Source: Polaromonas sp. A23
GTDB taxonomy: Bacteria; Pseudomonadota; Gammaproteobacteria; Burkholderiales; Burkholderiaceae_C
Reading direction: 5' to 3'
NCBI RefSeq assembly: GCF_002001015.1
Contig: NZ_MUNO01000045.1
Location: 1 to 64,000 of the forward strand
Length of the DNA: 64,000 nucleotides
Position 1 is the stretch's first letter; every line of letters starts with the position of its first letter. Shown here piece after piece: positions 1 through 8,707 of this stretch. The notes under the pieces are model-generated. The model did not search any database, was not told the DNA's origin, and was given only the letters and a program-made list of their open reading frames with translations. The translations under genes were made by a program, and so were the position numbers.

Positions 1-190
1 ATTCCGCTCCCGCCCCATTCCCCCACCCTTCTGTATGCGCCGAGGAGCGCAGGCAAAAGCGGATCAGGGCTCGCGATTGTCTGAGCCGAAGGCGAGTTCG
101 AGCGAGACCCCGCTTTTGCCGAGCACCGCAGGTTTCCCTCCGAAGCGCCAGCGAAGGAGGGACGCAGACAGTAGGGTCGCCTTTTCTTTG

Positions 191-224
191 CTTACTTTCT
201 TTTGGCGAAGCAAAAGAAAGTGAG
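191..224. repeat. Hairpin repeat (14-bp arms)
   Basis: CTTACTTTCTTTTG at 191-204 and CAAAAGAAAGTGAG at 211-224 pair with one T:G wobble around the loop GCGAAG. The unit resembles a very common intergenic repeat of Comamonadaceae. No coding function is apparent. Confidence 0.7.
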
Positions 225-389
225 TTGCCGCCGGGCAACCCCCGGCTAGCTGGCACACCACAAACGCAGGAAGCAAAGACGGCCTCGACAGGCTCAGCCC
301 GAACGGTGGAAGGATGCGTTAGAGGATCGCCCGCATGGATCCCGGATCAAGTCCAGGATGACAAACCCAACGAAAAGAAGGTGACATCC

Positions 390-547
390 GCTATGAATTC
401 AATAGCTACTCGCGCCCGTGCAATAAGGGTAAAAAGCACATTTCACCAATGAACTCGAACCGCCAAGCCGTCAGGAGTGCCCTGAAACCCCTAAAAATTT
501 ATAAGAAAAGAAGCTACAGCCCTTATCCCCCGAGCGCGAGCAGCTAT
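390..547. repeat. Inverted pair of GCTAT-N7-ATAGC-type repeats next to the senA 3' end
   Basis: The plus-strand copy starts GCTAT-GAATTCA-ATAGC at 390-406 and continues CTCGCGC...ATAAGGG. A second copy lies inverted at 510-547 (CCCTTAT at 520-526, GCGCGAGCAGCTAT at 534-547). Positions 402-415 and 534-547 are complementary at 13 of 14 bases, and 423-429 pairs with 520-526, so the pair can fold into a long hairpin. It ends six bases beyond the senA stop codon and could act as a transcript end for senA (inference). Confidence 0.7.
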
Positions 548-552
548 CTTTT

Positions 553-1851
553 TCAGAGCGCACAAGAACGAAACCCGCAAAAGACGTCATCCCGCTCCGG
601 CAGATAAAAGTTCCGGTACTTCGGATGTTTCATGCGCGCGCGCGTCGCGAAAGAGGCACCGCGCAAGACCTTGTGCGTTTCAAACCACGGCTGCGAATAA
701 TCGGCGTAGGGGCCCGGCGTGAAACCCGGGTAAGGCCGGAAAGTGCTTCCCGTCCACTCCCACACGTCACCCCAGCGGAAACCGCGCCGCGCCGCCGTGT
801 GCGCCGCCACTTCCCACTCAACCTCGGCCGGCAGCCGGCGCCCGGCCCAGCGGCACCAGGCGTCGGCTTCCCACCAGCTCATGTGCATGGCCGGCTGATT
901 GCCCAGCATGCGCATGGCCTTGCCGAATCGCGTCTGCATCACTGCACCGCTGGCCACACCGATCTGCTCGACATAACGCGGGCCGCGCCGGCCTTCGCTT
1001 TTTGCAGCGGCCTGCAACCAGTCCCAACCCGCGGGTTGCCAGAACTCGGGCTGGTCGTAGCCGCCGTCGTCGACAAACTCCACAAACTGCGCCCAGCTCA
1101 CCGGCTGCGCATCAATCTCGAACTCGGGCACGCTGACCTCATGCTGTGCCTGCTCGTTGTCGAACACAAAACCAGTCACCAGCGAAGGATCGGGGCTGCC
1201 GAGTTTCCAGACCGTGGCCGGCACCAGCAAGGGCTCGCGCAATGCCATGGTCGGCGGGGTAAAGACCTGCAGCAAGGCTTTATCCAGGCTCAAGCCCAGT
1301 GTCTGCGCGGTGTAGGTCAGTGCTTCGGCATGCATGTCTTCATGAAACAGGCAGAGGCGGTAGAAATAAAGCGCATCGTCATCGTCACCGGCTTTTTCCA
1401 GCAGCTCCAGCGTGCTCTCCAGCGTGTCGAGCAGATAGGCGCGGCAGTTGGCCACTCCCGGCAGGTCCAGTGTCCAGCGCTGGTCATGCGGCACGTGGCC
1501 GGAGTCCCACCAGCGGTCCGCGCTGGGCTCGATCGACGCCAGCCGTGCATGCGCCGCATCGCAGCGCGGCCCGCGCGAGCGCTGCATGTTGCGCCCGATC
1601 CACCACTCCTGAAACCAGCCAACGTGGCCCAGCTCCCACAAAGGCGGGTTGAGAACGGACATCTGTGGAACGGCGAAATTCACCGACTCCAAGGCCTGCT
1701 GGTACTGCCCCAGAAGATGCAGCGTGTGGTTGCGCGCGTCCATGAGCGCCAGCGACAGCACGTCGCGGCCCGCATTTCGTACCAGGGGTGAATCAATCAG
1801 CCCGGCTGTAGAGGGTTGGGCGGATGAATGGGGTGAAGCGTCTGAGGCCAA
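553..1851 (-). CDS. senA: Selenoneine synthase SenA (EgtB-like)
   Basis: This 432-residue protein belongs to the EgtB family: an N-terminal DinB-like four-helix domain and a C-terminal formylglycine-generating-enzyme (SUMF1) fold. SenA is the non-haem iron enzyme that joins selenosugar selenium to hercynine during selenoneine synthesis. The expected three iron-ligand histidines are visible as His76 (ELGHVGWF) and His170/His174 (FHEDMHAE). I call SenA rather than ergothioneine EgtB because the divergent neighbours are a SenB-type glycosyltransferase and selD. The start is probably TTG, with AGGA about eight bases upstream; no ATG lies near the conserved N-terminus. No egtD (histidine methyltransferase) is seen in the window, so hercynine must come from elsewhere or be taken up. 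Confidence 0.88.
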   Translation of the reverse strand: MASDASPHSSAQPSTAGLIDSPLVRNAGRDVLSLALMDARNHTLHLLGQYQQALESVNFAVPQMSVLNPPLWELGHVGWFQEWWIGRNMQRSRGPRCDAAHARLASIEPSADRWWDSGHVPHDQRWTLDLPGVANCRAYLLDTLESTLELLEKAGDDDDALYFYRLCLFHEDMHAEALTYTAQTLGLSLDKALLQVFTPPTMALREPLLVPATVWKLGSPDPSLVTGFVFDNEQAQHEVSVPEFEIDAQPVSWAQFVEFVDDGGYDQPEFWQPAGWDWLQAAAKSEGRRGPRYVEQIGVASGAVMQTRFGKAMRMLGNQPAMHMSWWEADAWCRWAGRRLPAEVEWEVAAHTAARRGFRWGDVWEWTGSTFRPYPGFTPGPYADYSQPWFETHKVLRGASFATRARMKHPKYRNFYLPERDDVFCGFRSCAL

Positions 1852-2105
1852 AGCTGTGTTCCTGTCGGCGATTTCACAATAACAGATTGGCTGCCACCTG
1901 CCATGACATCTTCCCTACTAATCCGCTTTTCTATCTTGCGCCCCCGTAAATAACGGGAAAGCGCTACAGGGCAACCAGTCAACCCGAATTGGCTACCGGT
2001 TGTCACCCGATTGACTCGCCGTATCCTGAAGCAGTAAGGTCAGGGATAGACTGCTAGAGTTCGCATCATGATCCGAAAACACTGCGCGCATCCCGGCTCC
2101 TGGCC

Positions 2106-3917
2106 GTGAGCGCCGCTCCACACACCGGTCTGCCACTTATGCCATCAAACGATCTGAATCCGTCGACTGAAGACCTCGACGTGAGCATCATGGACCTGAG
2201 CCCGCTGGCTTGGGTTCTGGACGAGCTGAAAAAATCACTGGACAGCTCCTCCAAGGCAACCAAACGATTTGTACGCGAAGCCGAAGCGGCCAAAGGCTCT
2301 GACCTGGCCGCGCTGGACGCCAGCCAGCTGCGCATTGCCCGCCAGCAATTGCACCAAGCGGTGGGCGCACTGGAAATGGTCGGCCTGAGCGCACCGGCAT
2401 TGATCGTGCGGGCCATGGAAGCGGCGGTGCAGAAGTTTGTTCAATTCCCCGCACAGTGCACCCCCGAAGCGGCCAACAAGATGGAACTTGCCGGCTTTGC
2501 CCTGACGGGTTACCTCGAAGAGGTGCTGACGGGAAAACCGGCCTCTGCGGTTTCGCTGTTTCCGCAATACCGCGATATCCAGGGACTGGTGGGTGCGAAC
2601 CGCGTTCACCCGGCGGATCTCTGGGCTTTCGAATGGCGCTGGATAGAACCCGAGCTGGCTTCCACAACGCAAGCTCTGGCCTATGACGACGCATCCAGAA
2701 ACGTTCTGGATCGCTGCACCTTAAAACTCGTGCGTACCGGCGACAAGCAGTCTGCGCAGACCCTCTCCGACATGTGCCTGGGTTTTGCAGAGACGGAAAC
2801 CGAGGGCGAACCGAGGGCTTTCTGGAAAACCGCAGCCGGTTTTTTTGAGGCGCTGGCCAAGGGCCTGCTGAAGGTCGACGTCTATGCAAAAAGGGCCATT
2901 TTGCGCATCCTGCTGCAATACGCGTCCCTTGCCAAGGGCAATCCGCATGCGTCAGACCGGCTTGCGCAGGATCTGCTTTTTCTGTGTACGCAGGCCTTGC
3001 CGCGTCAGGCGGGAGATGCACCGGTGCTGTCTGCCGTTCGCGCAAGTTACGGCCTGGCCCGGTTCCAGCCGGTCGACTACGAAGCGATCCAGTTCGGCCG
3101 TTTTGCGCCCGCCCTGATCACCCAGGCCCGCAAGCGTATCAGCTCAGCCAAAGAGACTTGGTCCCTGGTGGCCGAGGGCGATCTGACCCGGTTAAAAACA
3201 CTGAGCGACCAGGTCAGTCTGGTGACCGATTCACTCGTCAAACTTCACCCGCCCAGCGAGCCGCTTGCACGGGCCTTGTCCAGCGTGATCGAGGCGACGG
3301 TGAGTTCCGGGCGCGCGCCTGGGCCTGAGCTGTCCCTGGAGGTCGCAACCGCGGTGCTCTATCTTGAGACCGCGTTCGACGACCTCGACCCCGACGACCC
3401 GCAACTCGCGGCACGCGCGGCTCGCCTTGCAAAACGCCTGGAAAATGCCCGTGCCGGTGCACCGGCACAAGCTCCGGAGCCATGGATGGAGGAGCTGTAC
3501 CGGCGCGTCAATGACAAGCAGACCATGGCCACCGTGGTGGGTGAGTTGCGCCTCTCGCTGGGCGTACTGGAAAAATCGCTGGACAACTTTTTCCGCGCCC
3601 CGCAAGACAAAAAGCTCCTGGCCGAAGTGCCGGGGCAGCTCGCGCAGATGCGGGGCGTGCTGGCCGTGCTGGGGCTGGACGAGGCCGCGCTCGCGGTGAT
3701 GCACATGCGCGAACTGGTTGACCAGATGATCGCAACAGACGTGAACGAGCAACAGGCCCGCGCAGCCGGAACGTTCGACCGCCTGGGCAACAACCTGGGA
3801 GCCCTGAGCTTTTTGATTGACATGCTCAACTACCAGCCGGCGTTGGCAAAAAAACAGTTTGTCTACGACGCCCAGAAAGGCGAACTCACAGCAGGGCGCG
3901 ACACCGAAGGCGGTTAA
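2106..3917 (+). CDS. FimL-like / ChpA N-terminal-like scaffold protein
   Basis: This 603-residue protein resembles the N-terminal Hpt-like part of the hybrid chemotaxis-type kinase ChpA and the stand-alone scaffold FimL, which help control type IV pili in other proteobacteria. It stops where a full ChpA would continue into further Hpt, kinase and receiver domains; none follow here. Two Hpt-like segments are visible. The first has LHQAVGALEMVG near residues 82-92, with His83 at the phosphoacceptor position. The second, around residues 480-560, has no His at the matching site. The start is GTG at 2106 or ATG at 2139. It ends about 60 bases before senB on the same strand, so co-transcription with senB-senC is likely. 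It is either a solo FimL homologue or a transplanted ChpA fragment; its role in a selenium locus is unknown. Confidence 0.7.
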   Translation: MSAAPHTGLPLMPSNDLNPSTEDLDVSIMDLSPLAWVLDELKKSLDSSSKATKRFVREAEAAKGSDLAALDASQLRIARQQLHQAVGALEMVGLSAPALIVRAMEAAVQKFVQFPAQCTPEAANKMELAGFALTGYLEEVLTGKPASAVSLFPQYRDIQGLVGANRVHPADLWAFEWRWIEPELASTTQALAYDDASRNVLDRCTLKLVRTGDKQSAQTLSDMCLGFAETETEGEPRAFWKTAAGFFEALAKGLLKVDVYAKRAILRILLQYASLAKGNPHASDRLAQDLLFLCTQALPRQAGDAPVLSAVRASYGLARFQPVDYEAIQFGRFAPALITQARKRISSAKETWSLVAEGDLTRLKTLSDQVSLVTDSLVKLHPPSEPLARALSSVIEATVSSGRAPGPELSLEVATAVLYLETAFDDLDPDDPQLAARAARLAKRLENARAGAPAQAPEPWMEELYRRVNDKQTMATVVGELRLSLGVLEKSLDNFFRAPQDKKLLAEVPGQLAQMRGVLAVLGLDEAALAVMHMRELVDQMIATDVNEQQARAAGTFDRLGNNLGALSFLIDMLNYQPALAKKQFVYDAQKGELTAGRDTEGG

Positions 3918-3976
3918 ACGGTGTTGTGCAGTCTGACCTGTTAACCTGCGGCGAAAGGCATCAGCCCGCACGCAAG

Positions 3977-4990
3977 GTGAAGACATTGGACCGTGTTTCC
4001 CAAATCAACAACCTGATTCTGGTCACTCCCGCCCTGCAGGAGGCCAACAACGGCAATTGGCACACTGCAGACCGCTGGGCGCAATGCCTCTCGGGTCAAG
4101 TCAACACCACATTGCTGCCTCAGTGGAGTGACTCTTCAGTATCGCCTTGCGCTGATGCCATGATTGCACTGCACGCGCGACGTTCGGCCCCCTCCATCGA
4201 AGCGTGGGCACGTTGCTGTCCAGGCAAGCCCCTGATCGTCATCCTCACAGGGACAGACCTGTACCGTGACATCCAAACCGATGCAAGCGCGCAGCAGTCA
4301 CTGGCGCTGGCCACCCATCTGGTGGTTCTGCAGGAAGCCGGCCTGGAGGATTTGCCCGTTGCCCTGCGCAAAAAAGCCAGCGTGATCTACCAGTCGGCCC
4401 GCACCCTGAAGCCGGTGGCCAAACCCCTGTGGCCGTTTCGTGCGGTGATGGTGGGCCACCTGCGCGATGAGAAAGACCCCCTCACCTTCTTGCGCGCCGC
4501 AGAGCGACTGGCTTCCGGGTCCGCAGATCGCCAGCATCCGTGGGCGTTCGAGCAGATTGGCAACGCACTGACGCCCGAACTGGCACTGGCAGTGCAGGCG
4601 GCAGAAAAAACAATAGCGGGCTATCGGTGGCTGGGCGGCCTGCCGCGTACCAGTACACGCCAGCACATCAAGCGCGCCCATGTGCTTGTGAACAGTTCCC
4701 TTATGGAAGGCGGCGCGCAGGTGATCCTGCAGGCCATTCAGTGCGGAACACCGGTGCTGGCCTCCCGTATTCGGGGCAACATCGGCATGCTGGGCGCCGG
4801 CTACGCGGGCTACTTTCCGGTAGGTGATGACACGGCATTGGCGGCCCTGCTACAGCGCTGCGCTGCCGACAGGCACTTTCTGTCGTTTCTGGAAAAACAA
4901 TGCCGCCAGCGGTCCCATCTGTTCGATCCGTCCGAAGAAAAGCGGCGTGTCATAAACTTGGTTACCAGCGCATTGAAAGCCACGCCATGA
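3977..4990 (+). CDS. senB: Selenosugar synthase SenB (TIGR04348-type glycosyltransferase)
   Basis: This is a GT-B glycosyltransferase of about 337 residues, of the family recognised by an NGNWHTADRW motif near the N-terminus (here NNGNWHTADRWAQCL). A typical GT-B C-terminal half follows, with NSSLMEGGAQVILQAIQCGTP. SenB makes a selenosugar from selenophosphate and a UDP-sugar, the C-Se bond-forming step feeding SenA. The start is uncertain: the frame opens at an ATG at 3926, but GTG at 3977 (or TTG at 3986) fits the family length better and no strong ribosome site separates them. The stop overlaps the selD start by four bases (ATGA, 4987-4990), which implies translational coupling. Confidence 0.88.
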   Translation: MKTLDRVSQINNLILVTPALQEANNGNWHTADRWAQCLSGQVNTTLLPQWSDSSVSPCADAMIALHARRSAPSIEAWARCCPGKPLIVILTGTDLYRDIQTDASAQQSLALATHLVVLQEAGLEDLPVALRKKASVIYQSARTLKPVAKPLWPFRAVMVGHLRDEKDPLTFLRAAERLASGSADRQHPWAFEQIGNALTPELALAVQAAEKTIAGYRWLGGLPRTSTRQHIKRAHVLVNSSLMEGGAQVILQAIQCGTPVLASRIRGNIGMLGAGYAGYFPVGDDTALAALLQRCAADRHFLSFLEKQCRQRSHLFDPSEEKRRVINLVTSALKATP

Positions 4991-6051
4991 ACGCCCCCGA
5001 GAAGTTGACTCCTCCCGCCCATCCCCGTCTGACCAGCCTCTCGCATGGAGGCGGATGTGGCTGCAAGATCGCGCCGGGGGTGCTCAGCGAAATCCTGAAG
5101 AATTCGAGCAACCTTCCCATTCCGCCGCAGCTGCTTGTCGGCATTGAAACTGCCGACGATGCCGCGGTCTACCAGCTCAATGACGAACAGGCGCTGATCG
5201 CCACGACCGACTTTTTCATGCCCATCGTGGACGACCCCTACGACTTCGGCCGTATCGCCGCGACCAATGCCATCAGCGACGTTTATGCCATGGGCGGCAC
5301 GCCCATCATGGCGCTGGGGCTGGTGGGCATGCCCATCAACGTGTTGCCGCTGGAGACCATAGGCGCCATCCTGCGTGGTGGCCAGGATGTTTGCCGTGAC
5401 GCCGGCATTCCAATTGCCGGCGGGCATACGATTGATTCGGTCGAGCCTATTTATGGGCTGGTCGTGATGGGGCTGGTCCATCCTTCTCGCGTCAAGAAAA
5501 ACTCGGGCGCCCGCGCGGGCGACGTTCTGGTCCTGGGCAAACCACTTGGCGTCGGCATCCTGTCGACAGCACTCAAGAAAGGCGCACTCGATGCAGAGGG
5601 CCATGCGCGCATGATCGCCGTGACCACCCAACTGAACAAACCGGGCATTGCGCTGGCACAGATGGAGGGTGTCCATGCGCTGACCGACATCACAGGTTTT
5701 GGGCTGCTCGGCCATGGGCTGGAGTTGGCTCGCGGCGCGAAGCTGAAGATGGAATTGCAGCTCGACAAGATTCCGCTGCTGCCAGGTGTGCTCGAGCTGG
5801 CAGCGCAGGGCCTGGTTACCGGCGCCTCGGGCCGCAACTGGGCCAGTTACGGCAGCGAAGTGGTTCTGCCGGCCGGTATCAGCCCGGCCCGGCAGGCCCT
5901 GCTGTCCGACCCGCAAACCAGCGGCGGGCTGCTGGTGTCCTGCGCTCCGGAAATCGCCGACGAGGTCCTGACCTGCTTTCACAGCCAGGGCTTTGCCGAT
6001 GCCCGCGCCATAGGCCGCATGCGGGAAGGCAGCGGCGTTCAGGTCATTTAG
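4987..6051 (+). CDS. senC: Selenophosphate synthase SelD/SenC
   Basis: This 354-residue enzyme makes selenophosphate from selenide and ATP. The catalytic loop is present as HGGGCGCK (Cys24 and Lys27, matching E. coli Cys17 and Lys20), so the protein uses cysteine rather than selenocysteine. ATP-site aspartates lie in ADDAAVY and TDFFMP, and the C-terminal substrate part includes DITGFGLLGHG and SDPQTSGGLL. The ATG start overlaps the senB stop. In this context it is SenC, the dedicated selenium donor for SenB. Whether it also serves tRNA selenouridine or selenoprotein synthesis cannot be judged, because no selA, selB or selU is in view. Confidence 0.95.
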   Translation: MNAPEKLTPPAHPRLTSLSHGGGCGCKIAPGVLSEILKNSSNLPIPPQLLVGIETADDAAVYQLNDEQALIATTDFFMPIVDDPYDFGRIAATNAISDVYAMGGTPIMALGLVGMPINVLPLETIGAILRGGQDVCRDAGIPIAGGHTIDSVEPIYGLVVMGLVHPSRVKKNSGARAGDVLVLGKPLGVGILSTALKKGALDAEGHARMIAVTTQLNKPGIALAQMEGVHALTDITGFGLLGHGLELARGAKLKMELQLDKIPLLPGVLELAAQGLVTGASGRNWASYGSEVVLPAGISPARQALLSDPQTSGGLLVSCAPEIADEVLTCFHSQGFADARAIGRMREGSGVQVI

Positions 6052-6271
6052 CACGATCCTGCCCTCTCCAGGGCGCGTTCTCCTGTAAAGAGCAGAACCG
6101 GACGCGCCTGGCATCGGTCCCCGCTACGGGATAACACCGTCACGAAGCTGTCAGCTTGCCTTCTATAGTCGTCTATAAAATCCCAACCGCGCAGACCCGC
6201 ATCCGGCAGCCCTTCCCAGAGAGGTCTGCCGGATGATTGTTAATGCGCGGACTCATATTTCTGGAGACAAC

Positions 6272-6868
6272 ATGCGCGCCTTATTGAAATTTTCCAACGC
6301 CGTGGACTGGCTCAATGCCCAGATCGGCAAATACGTGATCTGGTTGATTCTTGCCTCCACCATGATCAGCGCCGTCAATGCCGTGATCCGCAAGGTATTC
6401 AACATGAGTTCGAATGCCTTTCTCGAAGTGCAGTGGTACTTCTTCGCGGCATCCTTCCTGCTTGCGGCGGGCTACACGCTGCTGCAGGGTGAACACGTCA
6501 AGATCGACGTCGTCTCCAGCAAACTGTCCAAACGCGGGCAGATCTGGATAGACATCGTCGGGTTCACCATTTTCCTCACACCGGTGTGCCTGACGATCCT
6601 GTATTACGGCATCCCGTTCTTCCTGCAGGGCTATCGCTCCAACGAAATGTCGGGCAACGCAGGGGGCCTGATCCGCTGGCCGGTGTACGCCATGATTCCC
6701 ATCGGTTTTACCTTGCTGATGATGCAGGGCTGGTCTGAGCTGATCAAGCGCGTGGCCTTCCTCAAAGGCCTGATCGAAGACCCGACGGCCAAGAAAGTTG
6801 AGAAGACGGCTGAAGAAGAGCTGGCCGAGGCGATACGCCGCCTCGCCGAGTCCAAAATCGCCGGCTGA
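6272..6868 (+). CDS. TRAP transporter small permease (DctQ family)
   Basis: This 198-residue inner-membrane protein has four predicted membrane segments and the DctQ signature around EVQWYFFAASFLLAAGYTLLQGEHVKID. The first in-frame ATG (6233) would add a non-homologous leader; the ATG at 6272 has GGAGA at 6263-6267 and is preferred. The large permease follows after 14 bases, so the two form an operon. DctQ pairs with DctM and a periplasmic binding protein for sodium-driven uptake of organic acids. The C-terminal tail (residues 165-198) is charged and helical. Confidence 0.9.
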   Translation: MRALLKFSNAVDWLNAQIGKYVIWLILASTMISAVNAVIRKVFNMSSNAFLEVQWYFFAASFLLAAGYTLLQGEHVKIDVVSSKLSKRGQIWIDIVGFTIFLTPVCLTILYYGIPFFLQGYRSNEMSGNAGGLIRWPVYAMIPIGFTLLMMQGWSELIKRVAFLKGLIEDPTAKKVEKTAEEELAEAIRRLAESKIAG

Positions 6869-6882
6869 ACAGGAAAATCATC

Positions 6883-8646
6883 ATGGAATTTTTTATTGCA
6901 AATCTCGCCCCCATCATGTTCATGGGGCTGATCGTTTTCCTGCTGATGGGTTTTCCGGTGGCGTTCAGCCTCGGCGCCTGCGGCCTGTTTTTCGGCTTTG
7001 TCGGTGTGGAGCTCGGTGTGTTGCCCGAGGCATTGCTTCAGGCCTTGCCCCTGCGCCTGTTCGGCATCATGCAGAACGACACGCTGCTTGCGATTCCCTT
7101 CTTTACGCTGATGGGCCTGGTGCTCGAACGCAGCGGCATGGCCGAAGACCTGCTGGACACCATTGGCCAGCTTTTCGGCCCGCTGCGCGGCGGCCTGGCC
7201 ATTGCGGTCATTCTGGTCGGTGCGCTGCTGGCTGCCACCACCGGTGTGGTTGCTGCTTCGGTGATCTCCATGGGCCTGATTTCCTTGCCCATCATGCTGC
7301 GGTACGGTTATGACCGGCGTCTGGCTTCGGGTGTCATCGCCGCATCCGGCACTCTGGCGCAAATTATCCCGCCTTCGCTGGTGCTGATTATCCTGGCCGA
7401 CCAGCTGGGCCGCAGCGTGGGCGACATGTACAAGGGCGCTTTTGTTCCCGGCTTCATCCTGACCGGCATGTATGTGGGTTATGTCTTCGTGCTTGCCTTC
7501 GTCAAACCGCAATGGGTGCCTGCACTGCCTGCGGAAGCACGCACCATCCGCGAAGACAACGGCAAGGCCGGCCTGCTGTCGTTGCTGTTGCTGACAATCG
7601 CCTCAGCCAGTACTGCCGTCTATTTCGCCAAACACTACGCTGGGGTACAGACTTGGTGGAAGGGCGAACCCGTCACCTCGGTGCCGCTCGATGAAACCAT
7701 TGTGGTGTCCATGTGTCTGGGTGTGATCCTGGCGTTTGTGATCGCCGTAGCCAACAAGGTCACCCGCCTGGGCCTGTTGTCGCGCATGGCCGAGCGTGTG
7801 ACCTTTGTGCTGATCCCCCCCCTGCTGCTGATCTTCCTGGTACTGGGCACGATTTTCCTCGGCATCGCCACGCCGACCGAAGGTGGCGCCATGGGCGCGC
7901 TCGGCGCGCTGATCATGGCGTTTGCGCGCCGTCGCCTGAGCTTCTCGTTGCTCAAGCAGGCGCTCAACACCACCACCAAGCTGTCCTGCTTCGTGGTTTT
8001 CATCCTGATCGGCTCAACCATTTTCAGCCTGGTGTTCCAGGGTGTGGACGGACCGAAGTGGGTGGAGCACCTGCTCAGCGGCCTGCCGGGTGGCCAGGTT
8101 GGCTTCCTGATCGTGGTCAACGTGTTGATCTTCTTCCTGGCTTTTTTCCTGGACTTCTTCGAGCTGTCCTTCATCGTGGTCCCGCTGCTGGCGCCTGTGG
8201 CTGAAAAGCTGGGCATCGACCTGATCTGGTTCGGCGTGCTGCTGGCCGTGAACATGCAGACGTCCTTCATGCATCCGCCCTTCGGTTTTGCGCTGTTCTA
8301 CCTGCGCAGCGTCGCACCGATCAAGGAATACACCGACAAAGTCACCAAAAAGCTGATCCAACCCGTGACCACCATGCAGATCTACTGGGGTGCCGTTCCC
8401 TTTGTGTTGATCCAGATCGTCATGGTCGGCCTGATCATTGCCTTCCCCGGCATTGTGTCCAGCGGCCTCGACAAGGTTGAGAAGCTCGATCTCGACAAGG
8501 TGATCCTGGAAGTTCAGCAGGACCCTGTTGCAGCACCTGCAGCCGCAGGCAGCGCCGAAGAAGCTGCCGCAGAGAAAAAGCTGGCCGATGATGACCCAAT
8601 GAAAGCCATGGAGGACTCCATGGCCAAGGACAAGGAAAAGAAGTAA
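6883..8646 (+). CDS. TRAP transporter large permease (DctM family)
   Basis: This 587-residue membrane transporter subunit has multiple hydrophobic helices, with GIATPTEGGAMGALG and MHPPFGFALFYLRS as family landmarks. It is longer than the common 430-residue DctM. It has an insertion in the middle (about residues 205-300, two extra hydrophobic stretches with a periplasmic or cytoplasmic loop) and a highly charged Ala/Glu/Lys-rich C-terminal tail after about residue 535. It should carry the transport path for the substrate delivered by the binding protein at 9182-10264. A strong intrinsic terminator follows immediately. Confidence 0.92.
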   Translation: MEFFIANLAPIMFMGLIVFLLMGFPVAFSLGACGLFFGFVGVELGVLPEALLQALPLRLFGIMQNDTLLAIPFFTLMGLVLERSGMAEDLLDTIGQLFGPLRGGLAIAVILVGALLAATTGVVAASVISMGLISLPIMLRYGYDRRLASGVIAASGTLAQIIPPSLVLIILADQLGRSVGDMYKGAFVPGFILTGMYVGYVFVLAFVKPQWVPALPAEARTIREDNGKAGLLSLLLLTIASASTAVYFAKHYAGVQTWWKGEPVTSVPLDETIVVSMCLGVILAFVIAVANKVTRLGLLSRMAERVTFVLIPPLLLIFLVLGTIFLGIATPTEGGAMGALGALIMAFARRRLSFSLLKQALNTTTKLSCFVVFILIGSTIFSLVFQGVDGPKWVEHLLSGLPGGQVGFLIVVNVLIFFLAFFLDFFELSFIVVPLLAPVAEKLGIDLIWFGVLLAVNMQTSFMHPPFGFALFYLRSVAPIKEYTDKVTKKLIQPVTTMQIYWGAVPFVLIQIVMVGLIIAFPGIVSSGLDKVEKLDLDKVILEVQQDPVAAPAAAGSAEEAAAEKKLADDDPMKAMEDSMAKDKEKK

Positions 8647-8680
8647 CGGCCTCTCGCGACTTCTGCTTCGAAACCCCAAA

Positions 8681-8707
8681 AGCCCCGGCATACCGGGGCT
8701 TTTTTTT
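8681..8707 (+). terminator. Intrinsic terminator of the TRAP permease operon
   Basis: AGCCCCGG-CATA-CCGGGGCT (8681-8700) forms a perfect 8-bp stem followed by seven T residues. It lies 35 bases after the dctM-like stop codon. Confidence 0.93.

Larger units (their letters stand above)
1..552. repeat. Gene-free composite of dispersed repeats
   Basis: No credible gene is present in this stretch; the short reading frames through it are low-complexity or antisense. It is made of pieces that look like dispersed intergenic repeats. Positions 191-224 form a hairpin (CTTACTTTCTTTTG, loop GCGAAG, CAAAAGAAAGTGAG). Positions 281-306 carry a CTCGACAGGCTCAGCCCGAA-type unit. Positions 330-360 carry a GGATCCCGGATCAAGTCCAG-type unit. 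Positions 390-547 hold an inverted pair of the GCTAT-N7-ATAGC repeat. That these are repeats is partly recalled from related genomes; only the last family is repeated inside this window. Confidence 0.65.

Noticed and set aside
35..276. Small overlapping frames at the window start
   Set aside because: They run through a hairpin repeat and lack ribosome sites; the sequence is better explained as intergenic repeats.
625..1791. 388-codon plus-strand frame antisense to senA
   Set aside because: It is the shadow of a real gene with clear EgtB/SenA motifs; its own translation is Arg/Pro-rich with no family features.
4810..6114. 434-codon minus-strand frame antisense to selD
   Set aside because: Shadow frame in GC-rich DNA; the opposite strand encodes a complete SelD.
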